DNA of 19,676 bases from SIG636 sp045592105. GTDB taxonomy: Bacteria > Bacillota > Clostridia > Oscillospirales > CAG-382. Positions 1 to 6,634 of the stretch are shown one piece after another (position 1 is the first letter of the stretch; every line of letters starts with the position of its first letter). The notes beneath the pieces are model-generated. The model ran no database searches. It worked only from the letters and a program-made list of their open reading frames with translations, and was not told where the DNA came from. The stretch lies in the NCBI GenBank assembly GCA_045592105.1, contig JAZNUB010000022.1, positions 1-19,676 of the forward strand. Direction: 5' to 3'. The translations under genes and the position numbers were made by a program.

Positions 1-1
1 A

Positions 2-423
2 CAAGCAACGTGGAGCAATTTGGTTTTTGCCACAGGCAAGGGTAAGCATAAGACGCAGCTTCAAAAAGACATCGAAATGCTTGAATCTTTTCTGTTGAAG
101 AAAAACGAATATTTGTCCCATCTCGGCAGACTTGGAAACAGAAACAGTTATTCGAAAACCGATGTTGACGCAACCTTTATGCGTATGAAAGAAGACCGTA
201 TGAAAAACGGCCAACTTAAACCCGGATACAACGTGCAGATAGGCGTAGAGAGTGAATATATAGTAGGCATAGGTGTATTCTCCAACAGAAGCGACGTAAA
301 CACATTAATACCTTTTCTCAATAGAATACACGGTCGTACCCGAAGGAGATTTGAACAGATCATAGCAGATGCAGGCTATGAGAGCAGCGAGAACTATCTT
401 TATCTCGAAGAAAACGGACAAAT
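2..423 (+). pseudogene. IS1182-family transposase fragment (both ends missing)
   Basis: The reading frame is open from the left edge of the window and encodes the middle of a DDE transposase of the IS1182 type. Visible family features are a DVDATFMRMKED stretch followed by GQLKPGYNVQIGVE, then a second conserved block around ADAGYESSENYLYLEENGQ, which contains an acidic residue of the catalytic core. After that block the similarity stops abruptly near position 420, where family members continue with a long zinc-finger-like and C-terminal part; here the frame runs into unrelated sequence and stops at 482-484. No start codon or terminal inverted repeat is in the window. It is therefore a dead remnant, probably the scar of an old insertion followed by deletion. 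Family assignment is from motif recognition only. Confidence 0.8.
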
Positions 424-658
424 GGAATCCATACGCAAAAAGATTTATCAATACATGTGTTATTTGTGGAGCACAGGGGTATAACCCTAATATTGATGAC
501 ATAGGGTTTGTTTATGATAACGCAAAAAAGTTTCTGGTTTTGAGCATCGAGCCATTCAAGCAGAGCTTAAAAGTGTTTTAAAGCCATTATCTTTAGATTC
601 TTTTGGAAGATGCGGCGATTGTGCAAGAATAATGGAAAAAAGTTGCCCTTTCGTTTGA
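421..658 (+). pseudogene. Remnant of a small Cys-motif protein, frameshifted
   Basis: I do not recognise the family. From about 421 a different frame reads WNPYAKRF, then a CVICGAQGYNP block, and continues to about 523. The same protein appears to continue one frame over, from a run of six A (524-529), as GFEHRAIQAELKSVLKPL and then FGRCGDCARIMEKSCPFV with a stop at 656-658. Adding one A to that run would join both parts into one C-terminal segment carrying two C-x2-C knuckles, as in a zinc-binding protein. The N-terminal part is missing because the sequence is fused directly to the transposase fragment. Either the gene decayed after the insertion or the A-run length is a sequencing error; the missing N-terminus makes it non-functional in both cases. 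Confidence 0.5.
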
Positions 659-701
659 CTTCTTTGATTTTTACCTTTTATCGCGTTCAAGGCAACAGAG
701 A

Positions 702-729
702 AAAAAACGATCCGTTAGGGTCGGTTTTT
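702..729 (+). terminator. Intrinsic terminator after the decayed region
   Basis: A stem CGATCC (708-713) / GGGTCG (718-723), with one G-T wobble and a GTTA loop, is flanked by an A run on the left and TTTTT (725-729) on the right. It would end transcription from the remnant genes before the next promoter. Confidence 0.6.
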
Positions 730-740
730 CGGGTTTTATA

Positions 741-769
741 TCGACATTACCATTAATACGCTGTATAAC
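741..769 (+). promoter_or_regulatory. Sigma-A-like promoter of the 810 lipoprotein
   Basis: TCGACA (741-746) and TATAAC (764-769) are separated by 17 bp, one mismatch each from consensus. It sits 40 bases ahead of the lipoprotein start. Confidence 0.55.
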
Positions 770-809
770 ATATCAAACTTTTGAATCGATAAAAAATCGC
801 GAGGCTTTT

Positions 810-1268
810 ATGAAAAGAATTATTTGTTTTGCGTTACTTATTCTAATTGTTTTGTCTTTGGCGTCTTGCACAGCCGTCTCTTACGAGGACACCAACGGGG
901 AGGACGATTTTTCTCTTCAAACGATTACGGACAAGGACATTGTGGATGGCATCAACACCACAAAAATTTTAAGCTCTACCTCCACGGGAAACAACAAGAC
1001 TACAAGCAAGGCAAAAACAATGTCGGGCGTGGTGGAGTTGTACGAGGGCAAGCTGAAGAACGAAAGCTTTAAGATAGTTGTTTCCAACGAGATAAGCAAA
1101 GGCAACGCTCGTTTGGTTTTAGTGTTTAACGACGAGATAGTACACGATTTTGACCTTAACAGCAAAGACCAAAGCTTTGTGTTAAATAACGCTACGGGCA
1201 AGGTATACCTTAAAATTGCGGGTGAAAGCACGGGATACAGCGTAACTCATACCGTTTATAAGGACTAA
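810..1268 (+). CDS. Small predicted lipoprotein of unknown function
   Basis: This encodes 152 residues. The first 19 form a typical lipoprotein signal peptide (MKRI, a hydrophobic stretch, then LASC), so Cys20 should be lipidated and the protein tethered to the outer face of the cell membrane. The mature part starts with an acidic, Ser/Thr-rich linker (residues about 22-70) and ends in a compact domain of about 80 residues with alternating hydrophobic strands (FKIVVSNE, ARLVLVFNDEIVHDF, VYLKIAGE), which suggests a small beta-sandwich. I recognise no named family. A GAGG ribosome site lies about 8 bases before the ATG. It has its own promoter and looks monocistronic, since the next gene has a separate promoter. 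A role as a surface binding protein is a guess. Confidence 0.8.
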   Translation: MKRIICFALLILIVLSLASCTAVSYEDTNGEDDFSLQTITDKDIVDGINTTKILSSTSTGNNKTTSKAKTMSGVVELYEGKLKNESFKIVVSNEISKGNARLVLVFNDEIVHDFDLNSKDQSFVLNNATGKVYLKIAGESTGYSVTHTVYKD

Positions 1269-1293
1269 AATTTAATATTTTTGGCAAAACATC

Positions 1294-1322
1294 TTGTAAA
1301 AAACTGAAAACAGGTGTATTAT
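1294..1322 (+). promoter_or_regulatory. Promoter of the SLC13/ArsB-like transporter
   Basis: TTGTAA (1294-1299) and TATTAT (1317-1322) are 17 bp apart. Transcription would begin near 1329, which rules out the in-frame TTG at 1322 as the start of the downstream gene. Confidence 0.55.
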
Positions 1323-1354
1323 TGCAGGCAGTGCGATTTAAGGGGTATTATAAT

Positions 1355-2461
1355 ATGAAGGCTCTTAGTTTTATCAAAAAGCACACGGTGTTTTTTGTTG
1401 CAGTTGCCGCGGCGGTAATAACCTGTTTTTTTGTTCCGCCCGACAAGGAATATCTTAATTACTTCGATTGGAGAACGCTTGCTTGCCTGTTTTTAACTCT
1501 TGCGGTTATATGCGCGCTTAGGAAGATTAAGTTTTTTTCCATCCTTGCAAGGCGGCTTGTTTTAATAACTGGCAACCTGCGCAGCCTTTTTTTGATGCTT
1601 ATATGCATCACGTTTATCGGCTCTATGCTTATAGCCAACGATATGGCGCTTATAACGTTTTTACCGTTGGGGTATTTTGCCCTGCATGCAGCAGGCAAAG
1701 AAAAATATATGGCGTATCTGTTTATACTGCAAAACATCTCGGCAAACCTTGGCGGTATGCTAACGCCGTTCGGCAACCCGCAAAACCTATACCTTTATTC
1801 TTATTTCAACATCCCCACGGGCGAGTTTTGCATGATAATGCTGCCACCGTTTATTTTAGCTATCGCAATGCTTGCTGTCGCTTGCCTTTTTGTAAAGCCC
1901 GTTAAGCTTACGCTGGAGGATAGCTCTATTTCAAAGCTAAACGTTAAGCGCACGGTGCTTTACCTTTCCCTTTTTGCGGCATCGCTTCTTATAGTTTTCA
2001 GGGTGATACCGTTTTGGGTGGGGCTTATAGTTATACCCGCAGTTCTGTTTTTTGCGGACAGGGATTCGCTTATTATGGTGGACTATCCGCTGCTTGGCAC
2101 TTTCTTTTTCTTCTTTGTGTTTGCGGGCAATATGGCGCGGATAGACGCTGTAAACAACCTTATATCCTCCGTTTTGGAAAAGGACACGCTGCTTATTTCA
2201 ACGCTTTCCTGCCAATGGATAAGCAACGTTCCAACGGCGATACTGCTTTCGCGCTTCACTAATGACTATCGCTCTTTACTGTTGGGCGTTAATATAGGCG
2301 GCACGGGTACACTTATAGCATCGCTTGCAAGCCTTATTACTTTTAGCGAGTATCGCACGCTGTACCCAGCCAAGGGCAAGCAATACTTTTTGCTGTTCAC
2401 GCTGATAAACCTAATATTCCTTGTGGTTATGACCGTGGCGGCAAAATTGTTTTTTGTTTAG
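1355..2461 (+). CDS. SLC13/ArsB-like (ion transporter superfamily) anion permease
   Basis: A 368-residue integral membrane protein with about ten hydrophobic segments. It resembles the citrate/arsenite-type permeases of the ion transporter (IT) superfamily: a first-half substrate loop around NLGGMLTPFGNPQNLYLY, and a matching second-half block NIGGTGTLIASLASL preceded by SNVPTAILL, the two pseudo-symmetric re-entrant regions of that fold. Two in-frame starts are possible; ATG 1355 is chosen because AGGGG (1341-1345) lies at good distance and the TTG at 1322 overlaps the -10 box. The substrate (dicarboxylate, citrate, sulfate, arsenite or other anion) cannot be read from the sequence; no ArsA/ArsC or citrate gene is adjacent. 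At 368 residues it is shorter than most DASS proteins and closer to the ArsB-like group. No gene follows within 300 bases in its transcript. Confidence 0.8.
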   Translation: MKALSFIKKHTVFFVAVAAAVITCFFVPPDKEYLNYFDWRTLACLFLTLAVICALRKIKFFSILARRLVLITGNLRSLFLMLICITFIGSMLIANDMALITFLPLGYFALHAAGKEKYMAYLFILQNISANLGGMLTPFGNPQNLYLYSYFNIPTGEFCMIMLPPFILAIAMLAVACLFVKPVKLTLEDSSISKLNVKRTVLYLSLFAASLLIVFRVIPFWVGLIVIPAVLFFADRDSLIMVDYPLLGTFFFFFVFAGNMARIDAVNNLISSVLEKDTLLISTLSCQWISNVPTAILLSRFTNDYRSLLLGVNIGGTGTLIASLASLITFSEYRTLYPAKGKQYFLLFTLINLIFLVVMTVAAKLFFV

Positions 2462-2474
2462 CCGCAAAAAACTA

Positions 2475-2503
2475 TTGCATTCTACAAATCAAGATGCTAT
2501 AAT
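2475..2503 (+). promoter_or_regulatory. Promoter of the glycine-riboswitch leader
   Basis: TTGCAT (2475-2480) and a perfect TATAAT (2498-2503) are 17 bp apart. The transcript would start near 2510, about 23 bases ahead of the first aptamer, giving a leader of roughly 290 bases before the symporter start. Confidence 0.65.
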
Positions 2504-2532
2504 ACAAAAAATTAAATATTTATGTATGACGT

Positions 2533-2710
2533 TTGCAGGAAAAGGTTATCAAGGCAACCAAACGATAACCGCCGAAGGAGTAACACTCTCAGGTGTCCGT
2601 TCTGAACGGATGAGGACTGTAAGCTGACATAACTTTGGAGAAGCCCATTAAATTGGGTGCCGAAGGTGCAAAGCGATTTTACGCTAATCTCTCAGGCAAA
2701 AGGACAAAGT
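2533..2710 (+). promoter_or_regulatory. Tandem glycine riboswitch (two aptamers)
   Basis: Two copies of the glycine aptamer core are visible. Aptamer 1: outer helix TTGCAG (2533-2538) / CTGTAA (2617-2622), inner helix GGTTATC (2544-2550) / GATAACC (2564-2570), then the conserved GCCGAAGGAGTAAC and CTCTCAGG, and a hairpin TCCGTT / AACGGA near 2597-2611. Aptamer 2: outer helix ACTTTG (2632-2637) / CAAAGT (2705-2710), then GGAGAAG, hairpin CCCA / TGGG, GCCGAAGGTGCAA, an AGCG / CGCT hairpin and CTCTCAGGCAAAAGGAC. The tandem arrangement and core match the known class. It precedes a sodium:alanine/glycine symporter, a known target; in streptococci such a riboswitch is reported to repress the symporter when glycine is abundant. 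The outer helix of aptamer 2 shares bases with a possible antiterminator (see the next entry). Confidence 0.93.
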
Positions 2711-2747
2711 GCGTTTTTTTAGTTTTTATTCTTTGTTTTTCTGTGTG

Positions 2748-2780
2748 GCGGTTTGCGCTTTGTGCAAACCGCTATTTTTA
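2748..2780 (+). terminator. Riboswitch expression-platform terminator
   Basis: A perfect 9-bp stem GCGGTTTGC (2748-2756) / GCAAACCGC (2764-2772) with a 7-base loop is followed by TATTTTTA, just before the symporter ribosome site. A competing helix is possible: ACAAAGTGCG (2704-2713) can pair with TGCGCTTTGT (2754-2763) over 10 bp including two G-U pairs. That helix uses the 3' strand of the aptamer 2 outer helix and the top and loop of the terminator. Glycine binding should therefore free the terminator (gene off) and lack of glycine favour the antiterminator (gene on). The pairing is seen; the switching direction is inferred. Confidence 0.75.
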
Positions 2781-2796
2781 TTTTCAGGAGGATGCT

Positions 2797-4323
2797 ATGG
2801 AAGCATTTATCAACAAAGTTACAGAAATTAACGATGCGTTGCACTCCTTTATTTGGGGCGTACCGGGACTTGTGCTGCTTATCGGTACCGGCATTTTGCT
2901 AACCGTGGGCACAAAGTTTTTCCAAGTAAGCCACGTTTTCCATTGGTTTAAGGAAACTATCGGCAGCCTTTTCAAAAAAGGCAGTGCTTCTACCAAGAAA
3001 ACGGATAAAAACAGCATATCCCAATTCCAAGCGCTTTGTACCGCGCTTGCCGCAACTGTTGGTACGGGTAATATCGCAGGTGTTGCCACAGCCATCGTTA
3101 TAGGCGGCCCCGGTGCCGTTTTCTGGATGTGGGTTGCGGCGTTTTTCGGTATGATGACCAACTTTTCCGAAAACATTTTGGGGATATACTTCCGCCGCCG
3201 CAACTATAAAGGCGAGTGGTCCGGCGGTGCTATGTACTATATCAAGGATGGACTTGGCAAAAAGAAGGGATTTAAAACTATAGCAAAGGTGCTTGCGGTG
3301 CTTTTTGCTTGCTTTGCAATACTTGCATCCTTCGGTATCGGCAATATGGGGCAGGTAAATAAGATAACGCTTAACATTCAATCTGCCTTCTTTAAAGCCA
3401 CAAACCTTGGAACGGTTGGCGGAATTTCCGTGCTTGGCTTGATTATAGGTATTTCGCTGGTTATTCTCGGCGGCTTAATAATTCTTGGCGGGCTTCAAAG
3501 AATTGCTTCTTTTGCGGAACGAGTTGTTCCCTTTATGGCGATAGCTTATATAATAGGCGCGCTTGCCATTATGTTTATCAATATAGAAAACGTTCCCGCT
3601 ATGTTCGGCTCTATATTCAAGTTTGCGTTCACAGAGCGCGCGGCTGCAGGCGGTACGGCAGGTGCCGTCTTCGCGGCAATGACACAGGGCTTTAAGCGCG
3701 GTGTGTTCTCTAACGAGGCTGGTCTTGGCTCCTCTGTTATGGTACACAGCTCCTCTAACGTTAAGGAGCCTGTTCGCCAAGGTATGTGGGGCATATTTGA
3801 GGTGTTCTTTGATACCTTTATCGTATGCTCTATGACGGCTATCGTGGTGCTTTCCTCCGGTTACATAGACCTTAATACAGGCGTTGCGCTTGAGGGCGTG
3901 CAGGATTCCACGCTGGTTTCGCAGGTGTTTGGCAATTCCTTTGGTATAATTGGCGAATGGTTCGTGGCTGTTGCAATGCTTTTGTTTGCGTTTACCACGG
4001 TGCTTGGCTGGTCGCAGTACGGCTCCAAGGCAGTAGAATACCTTTTCGGTACGAAGGCTGTAAAGGTTTACAAGGTTATTTTCGTGCTTATGATAGTTTC
4101 GGGCGCGGTGATGACCTCTTCCTTGGCGTGGGATATATCCGACACCTTCAACGGCTTTATGATGGTGCCTAACCTTATAGGCGTTGTGGCGGCATTCCCC
4201 TTGGTTATCAAGCTTACAAACAACTATATAAACCGCAAAATCAAGCACAAGAACATAGAGCCTATGCTTTCCTACGACCCCGATATTCAAAAAGAAATAG
4301 CTAAAGACTTAGATAACGAATAG
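2797..4323 (+). CDS. Sodium:alanine/glycine symporter (AGCS family)
   Basis: A 508-residue membrane protein that imports alanine and/or glycine with Na+ (or H+). Family marks are the N-terminal FIWGVPGLVLLIGTGILLTV segment, SQFQALCTALAATVGTGNIAG with the following GGPGAVFWMW block, the SGGAMYYI loop, and FKRGVFSNEAGLGSS near the middle. Around ten hydrophobic segments follow the AGCS pattern and the length is normal for the family. The start ATG 2797 is chosen because AGGAGG (2786-2791) sits directly ahead; an in-frame TTG at 2635 lies inside the second riboswitch aptamer and cannot be the start. Control is by the tandem glycine riboswitch and terminator just upstream, which points to glycine as a physiological substrate. 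A strong terminator follows, so the gene is monocistronic. Confidence 0.95.
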   Translation: MEAFINKVTEINDALHSFIWGVPGLVLLIGTGILLTVGTKFFQVSHVFHWFKETIGSLFKKGSASTKKTDKNSISQFQALCTALAATVGTGNIAGVATAIVIGGPGAVFWMWVAAFFGMMTNFSENILGIYFRRRNYKGEWSGGAMYYIKDGLGKKKGFKTIAKVLAVLFACFAILASFGIGNMGQVNKITLNIQSAFFKATNLGTVGGISVLGLIIGISLVILGGLIILGGLQRIASFAERVVPFMAIAYIIGALAIMFINIENVPAMFGSIFKFAFTERAAAGGTAGAVFAAMTQGFKRGVFSNEAGLGSSVMVHSSSNVKEPVRQGMWGIFEVFFDTFIVCSMTAIVVLSSGYIDLNTGVALEGVQDSTLVSQVFGNSFGIIGEWFVAVAMLLFAFTTVLGWSQYGSKAVEYLFGTKAVKVYKVIFVLMIVSGAVMTSSLAWDISDTFNGFMMVPNLIGVVAAFPLVIKLTNNYINRKIKHKNIEPMLSYDPDIQKEIAKDLDNE

Positions 4324-4342
4324 CAACCACCCCAACAATAAA

Positions 4343-4380
4343 CGGGCTGTAAAAAAACGGCGTTTTTTACAGCCTGTTTT
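4343..4380 (+). terminator. Terminator of the AGCS symporter gene
   Basis: A 12-bp perfect stem GGCTGTAAAAAA (4345-4356) / TTTTTTACAGCC (4363-4374), extended by a wobble and a C-G pair, is followed by TTTT. It begins about 20 bases after the symporter stop codon. Confidence 0.85.
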
Positions 4381-4391
4381 GACGTTTACTA

Positions 4392-4420
4392 TTGAAAAGC
4401 GTGGCATCTTTTATTATAAT
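4392..4420 (+). promoter_or_regulatory. Promoter of the GH99-like lipoprotein gene
   Basis: TTGAAA (4392-4397) and a perfect TATAAT (4415-4420) are 17 bp apart. The -10 box lies at the centre of the 13-bp inverted repeat described next. Confidence 0.75.
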
Positions 4421-4435
4421 GGTAATAAAAGATGC
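4404..4435. repeat. Perfect 13-bp inverted repeat over the -10 box (candidate operator)
   Basis: GCATCTTTTATTA (4404-4416) and TAATAAAAGATGC (4423-4435) are exact reverse complements, with a 6-base spacer that contains most of the -10 box. Because the predicted transcription start lies near 4427, the RNA from this promoter could not form the hairpin, so a DNA-level role (dimeric repressor site) is more likely than a terminator. No regulator gene is adjacent. Confidence 0.6.
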
Positions 4436-4481
4436 TTTATTTGCCTTTGAAGGGCTTGTATGCGAATTTTAGGAGGCACCT

Positions 4482-6479
4482 ATGAAAAAAGTGATATACT
4501 TTATTAAGCTATTGTTTTGCGCCGCTTTAATGCTATGCGTTTTTGGTGCGTGCGGCAGCACTTCTCCGTCGGACAAATACGAGGGTACGCTTAAATTTGA
4601 GCCTTCCGAGGACGGCAAAAACGTTACTATATCGTATAAGTACGACGGCAAAAAGGTTGAGTACAGCGTTCCAAACAACGCCAACTATTTATCGGGCGGT
4701 TTTGCGGCAACCGACGATCTGAAGCGTGCGCTTCCCACCTCGCTTACCACGGGCATATACGGTGCTAACGGCGAGCATTACGTTGGGCTTTTTTACTTTT
4801 TGTGGCACGGTGAGCATGGCGACAACGGCATATACGATTTGCAGAAGACAATAGACAACTACGGCGAGCTTGCGAAGAACGCAAACGCTGTTGACCCCGA
4901 AACGGGGGAACGGCTATACGGCAGCATAGGAGATATGCATTGGTTTGCGGAGCCGCTTTACGGCTACTATTACGCCAATGACGAATGGGTTATCAGAAAG
5001 CACATGGAGCTGCTTTGCAACGCTAATATAGACTTTTTGTATTTTGACGTTACCAACGCATATATTTATAAGGACAACGCGCTAACGGTAATGCGCATCT
5101 GCCACGAGCTTAACGAGCAGGGCTACGATGCGCCGCAGGTTGTTTTTTATACCAACACCAACTCCAAAGACGTTATGAAGCAGCTTTATGATGAGATATA
5201 CAGCCAAAACCTGTATCCCGATACTTGGTTTTACGTTGACGGCAAGCCCTGCATTGTTGGCGTTGAAGAGGGCAACATCAACGATTTCTTCACGGTAAAA
5301 GCGGCTCAATGGCCAAACGGAAGCTACCAAGTAAACGGCTGGCCGTGGATGGATTTTGATTGGCCGCAAAAAGTGTTTATGGACAAAGAGTGTAACGACA
5401 GCGCAATAAGCGTTTCTATTGCACAGCACAACCAATCCATTGTGTTTAGCGATTCCTCTCTGTACGGCTACGAACTAAACCGCGGCAGAAGCTTTAACTA
5501 TAACACGGCGGGTATTGCCAGCATGAAAAAATACCGCGAGGCGTTTGATAAGGACAACTCTTTAACGCTTTATGGCTTAAACTTTCAAGCGCAATGGGAC
5601 AGGGCTATAGAAGCCAACGTGCCGTACACGCTTGTTACAGGCTGGAACGAATGGGTGGCACAGCGCCAGAACGGCGAAGCGATGAGGAACGACCCCAATG
5701 CTGTTTGCTTTGTTGACACCGCCTCTATGGAGTTTAGCCGTGACGCGGAGATGATGCGCGGCGGGTATTTTGACAACTATTATATGCAGCTTATATATAA
5801 CATCCAGCGTCTTAAAGGCTCGGCACCCGTGATAGTGCAGGATGCAAGGAACCCCATAGATTTAAGCGGCGGCTTTGAGCAATGGAAAAACGTTGTGGTT
5901 TCCTACAAGGACCCTATTGGGGATATACAGGACAGGAACGCCACAGGCTTTGGGCACAAAACGCTAACGGATACCACGGGCAGTAACGATATCATAGAGG
6001 CGAGGGTTACGCACGATACGAAAAACGTATACTTCTATGTAAAAACCGCTTCCGACATAACCGCGTATAACACCGAAAGCTCTTGGATGCAGTTGTTTGT
6101 AAACACAAACAACAACGCTACGGACGGTTGGTACGGCTACGACTACGTGATAAACCATAAGGCGAAAAGCGAAAGCCTTACAAGCCTTGCAAAATGCTCT
6201 TCAGATAACGGCAAGCTTGCGTGTGATACCGTAGGCGAGGTTAGCTACACGGTATCGGGCAACGAGATGATGATATCCGTACCCTTTGAGCTTATCGGCA
6301 TAGAAAGCTTTGACAAAATATATATAGAGTTCAAGTGGGCAGATGCCGACGGTAAGGTTGAATACAAGCAGATGGAGGACTTTTATCTGTACGGTGACGT
6401 AGCACCCCTTGGCAGGCTTAATTGGATATACCAAAGCTATATACCCCAAAACGCCCTAACAAGCGAAGCTTCTAAATAA
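4482..6479 (+). CDS. GH99/WbsX-like glycosidase lipoprotein with C-terminal CBM9-like domain
   Basis: A 665-residue surface protein. The N-terminal hydrophobic segment ends in VFGAC, so Cys24 is the likely lipidation site. Residues about 98-445 resemble the TIM-barrel enzymes of the GH99/GH71/WbsX group: an opening strand YVGLFYFLWHG (100-110), IDFLYFDVTNA (183-193), and a late GWNEWVAQ block (387-394) like the NEW motif of WbsX-type proteins. Residues about 503-640 look like a CBM9/DOMON-type sugar-binding beta sandwich (VYFYVKTASDIT, LFVNTNNNATDGWYGYDYVIN). Together this suggests an extracellular enzyme acting on a polysaccharide, perhaps mannan- or host-glycan-like; the substrate is not readable and catalytic residues are not assigned. 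AGGAGG (4471-4476) fixes the start. It is flanked by its own promoter, palindrome and terminator, and no sugar ABC transporter adjoins it. Confidence 0.7.
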   Translation: MKKVIYFIKLLFCAALMLCVFGACGSTSPSDKYEGTLKFEPSEDGKNVTISYKYDGKKVEYSVPNNANYLSGGFAATDDLKRALPTSLTTGIYGANGEHYVGLFYFLWHGEHGDNGIYDLQKTIDNYGELAKNANAVDPETGERLYGSIGDMHWFAEPLYGYYYANDEWVIRKHMELLCNANIDFLYFDVTNAYIYKDNALTVMRICHELNEQGYDAPQVVFYTNTNSKDVMKQLYDEIYSQNLYPDTWFYVDGKPCIVGVEEGNINDFFTVKAAQWPNGSYQVNGWPWMDFDWPQKVFMDKECNDSAISVSIAQHNQSIVFSDSSLYGYELNRGRSFNYNTAGIASMKKYREAFDKDNSLTLYGLNFQAQWDRAIEANVPYTLVTGWNEWVAQRQNGEAMRNDPNAVCFVDTASMEFSRDAEMMRGGYFDNYYMQLIYNIQRLKGSAPVIVQDARNPIDLSGGFEQWKNVVVSYKDPIGDIQDRNATGFGHKTLTDTTGSNDIIEARVTHDTKNVYFYVKTASDITAYNTESSWMQLFVNTNNNATDGWYGYDYVINHKAKSESLTSLAKCSSDNGKLACDTVGEVSYTVSGNEMMISVPFELIGIESFDKIYIEFKWADADGKVEYKQMEDFYLYGDVAPLGRLNWIYQSYIPQNALTSEASK

Positions 6480-6487
6480 GCCTTTTC

Positions 6488-6527
6488 CCCGCGGCACGGC
6501 AAACAGCGTGCCGCGGGCGTTTTTTTG
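6488..6527 (+). terminator. Terminator of the GH99-like gene
   Basis: A GC-rich 10-bp stem CCGCGGCACG (6489-6498) / CGTGCCGCGG (6507-6516), extended by one outer C-G pair, with an 8-base loop and a following GTTTTTTT run. Confidence 0.9.
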
Positions 6528-6537
6528 CAAAAAACTG

Positions 6538-6566
6538 TTGCTATCCGGCACTAAGTGTGTTATAAT
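6538..6566 (+). promoter_or_regulatory. Promoter of the fakB-fakA operon
   Basis: TTGCTA (6538-6543) and TATAAT (6561-6566) are 17 bp apart, immediately after the preceding terminator. It excludes most of the upstream extension of the first gene as translated sequence. Confidence 0.7.
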
Positions 6567-6634
6567 AAACTGTTTTAATTTGCACAATTTTGAGCAATTT
6601 AAAGCCACAAAATCCATGTATAGAGAGGTTTATT

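Noticed and set aside
1322..1354. Extended start (TTG 1322) for the SLC13-like transporter
   Set aside because: It overlaps the predicted -10 box; ATG 1355 has a good ribosome site.
2635..2796. In-frame N-terminal extension of the AGCS symporter starting at TTG 2635
   Set aside because: The extension is translated from the second glycine aptamer and the terminator; the true ATG at 2797 has an ideal AGGAGG.
3475..4290. Long minus-strand open frame (271 codons) inside the symporter gene
   Set aside because: It is antisense to a clear AGCS gene, His/Tyr/Arg-rich with no domain pattern or ribosome site; it is a shadow frame.
4404..4435. The palindrome as a transcription terminator of the upstream symporter
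   Set aside because: A strong terminator already lies at 4343-4380, there is no proper T run after the palindrome, and it coincides with a promoter.
6590..6634. Extended start (TTG 6590) for the DegV-family gene
   Set aside because: There is no ribosome site ahead of it, and the family N-terminus begins at the ATG 6635.
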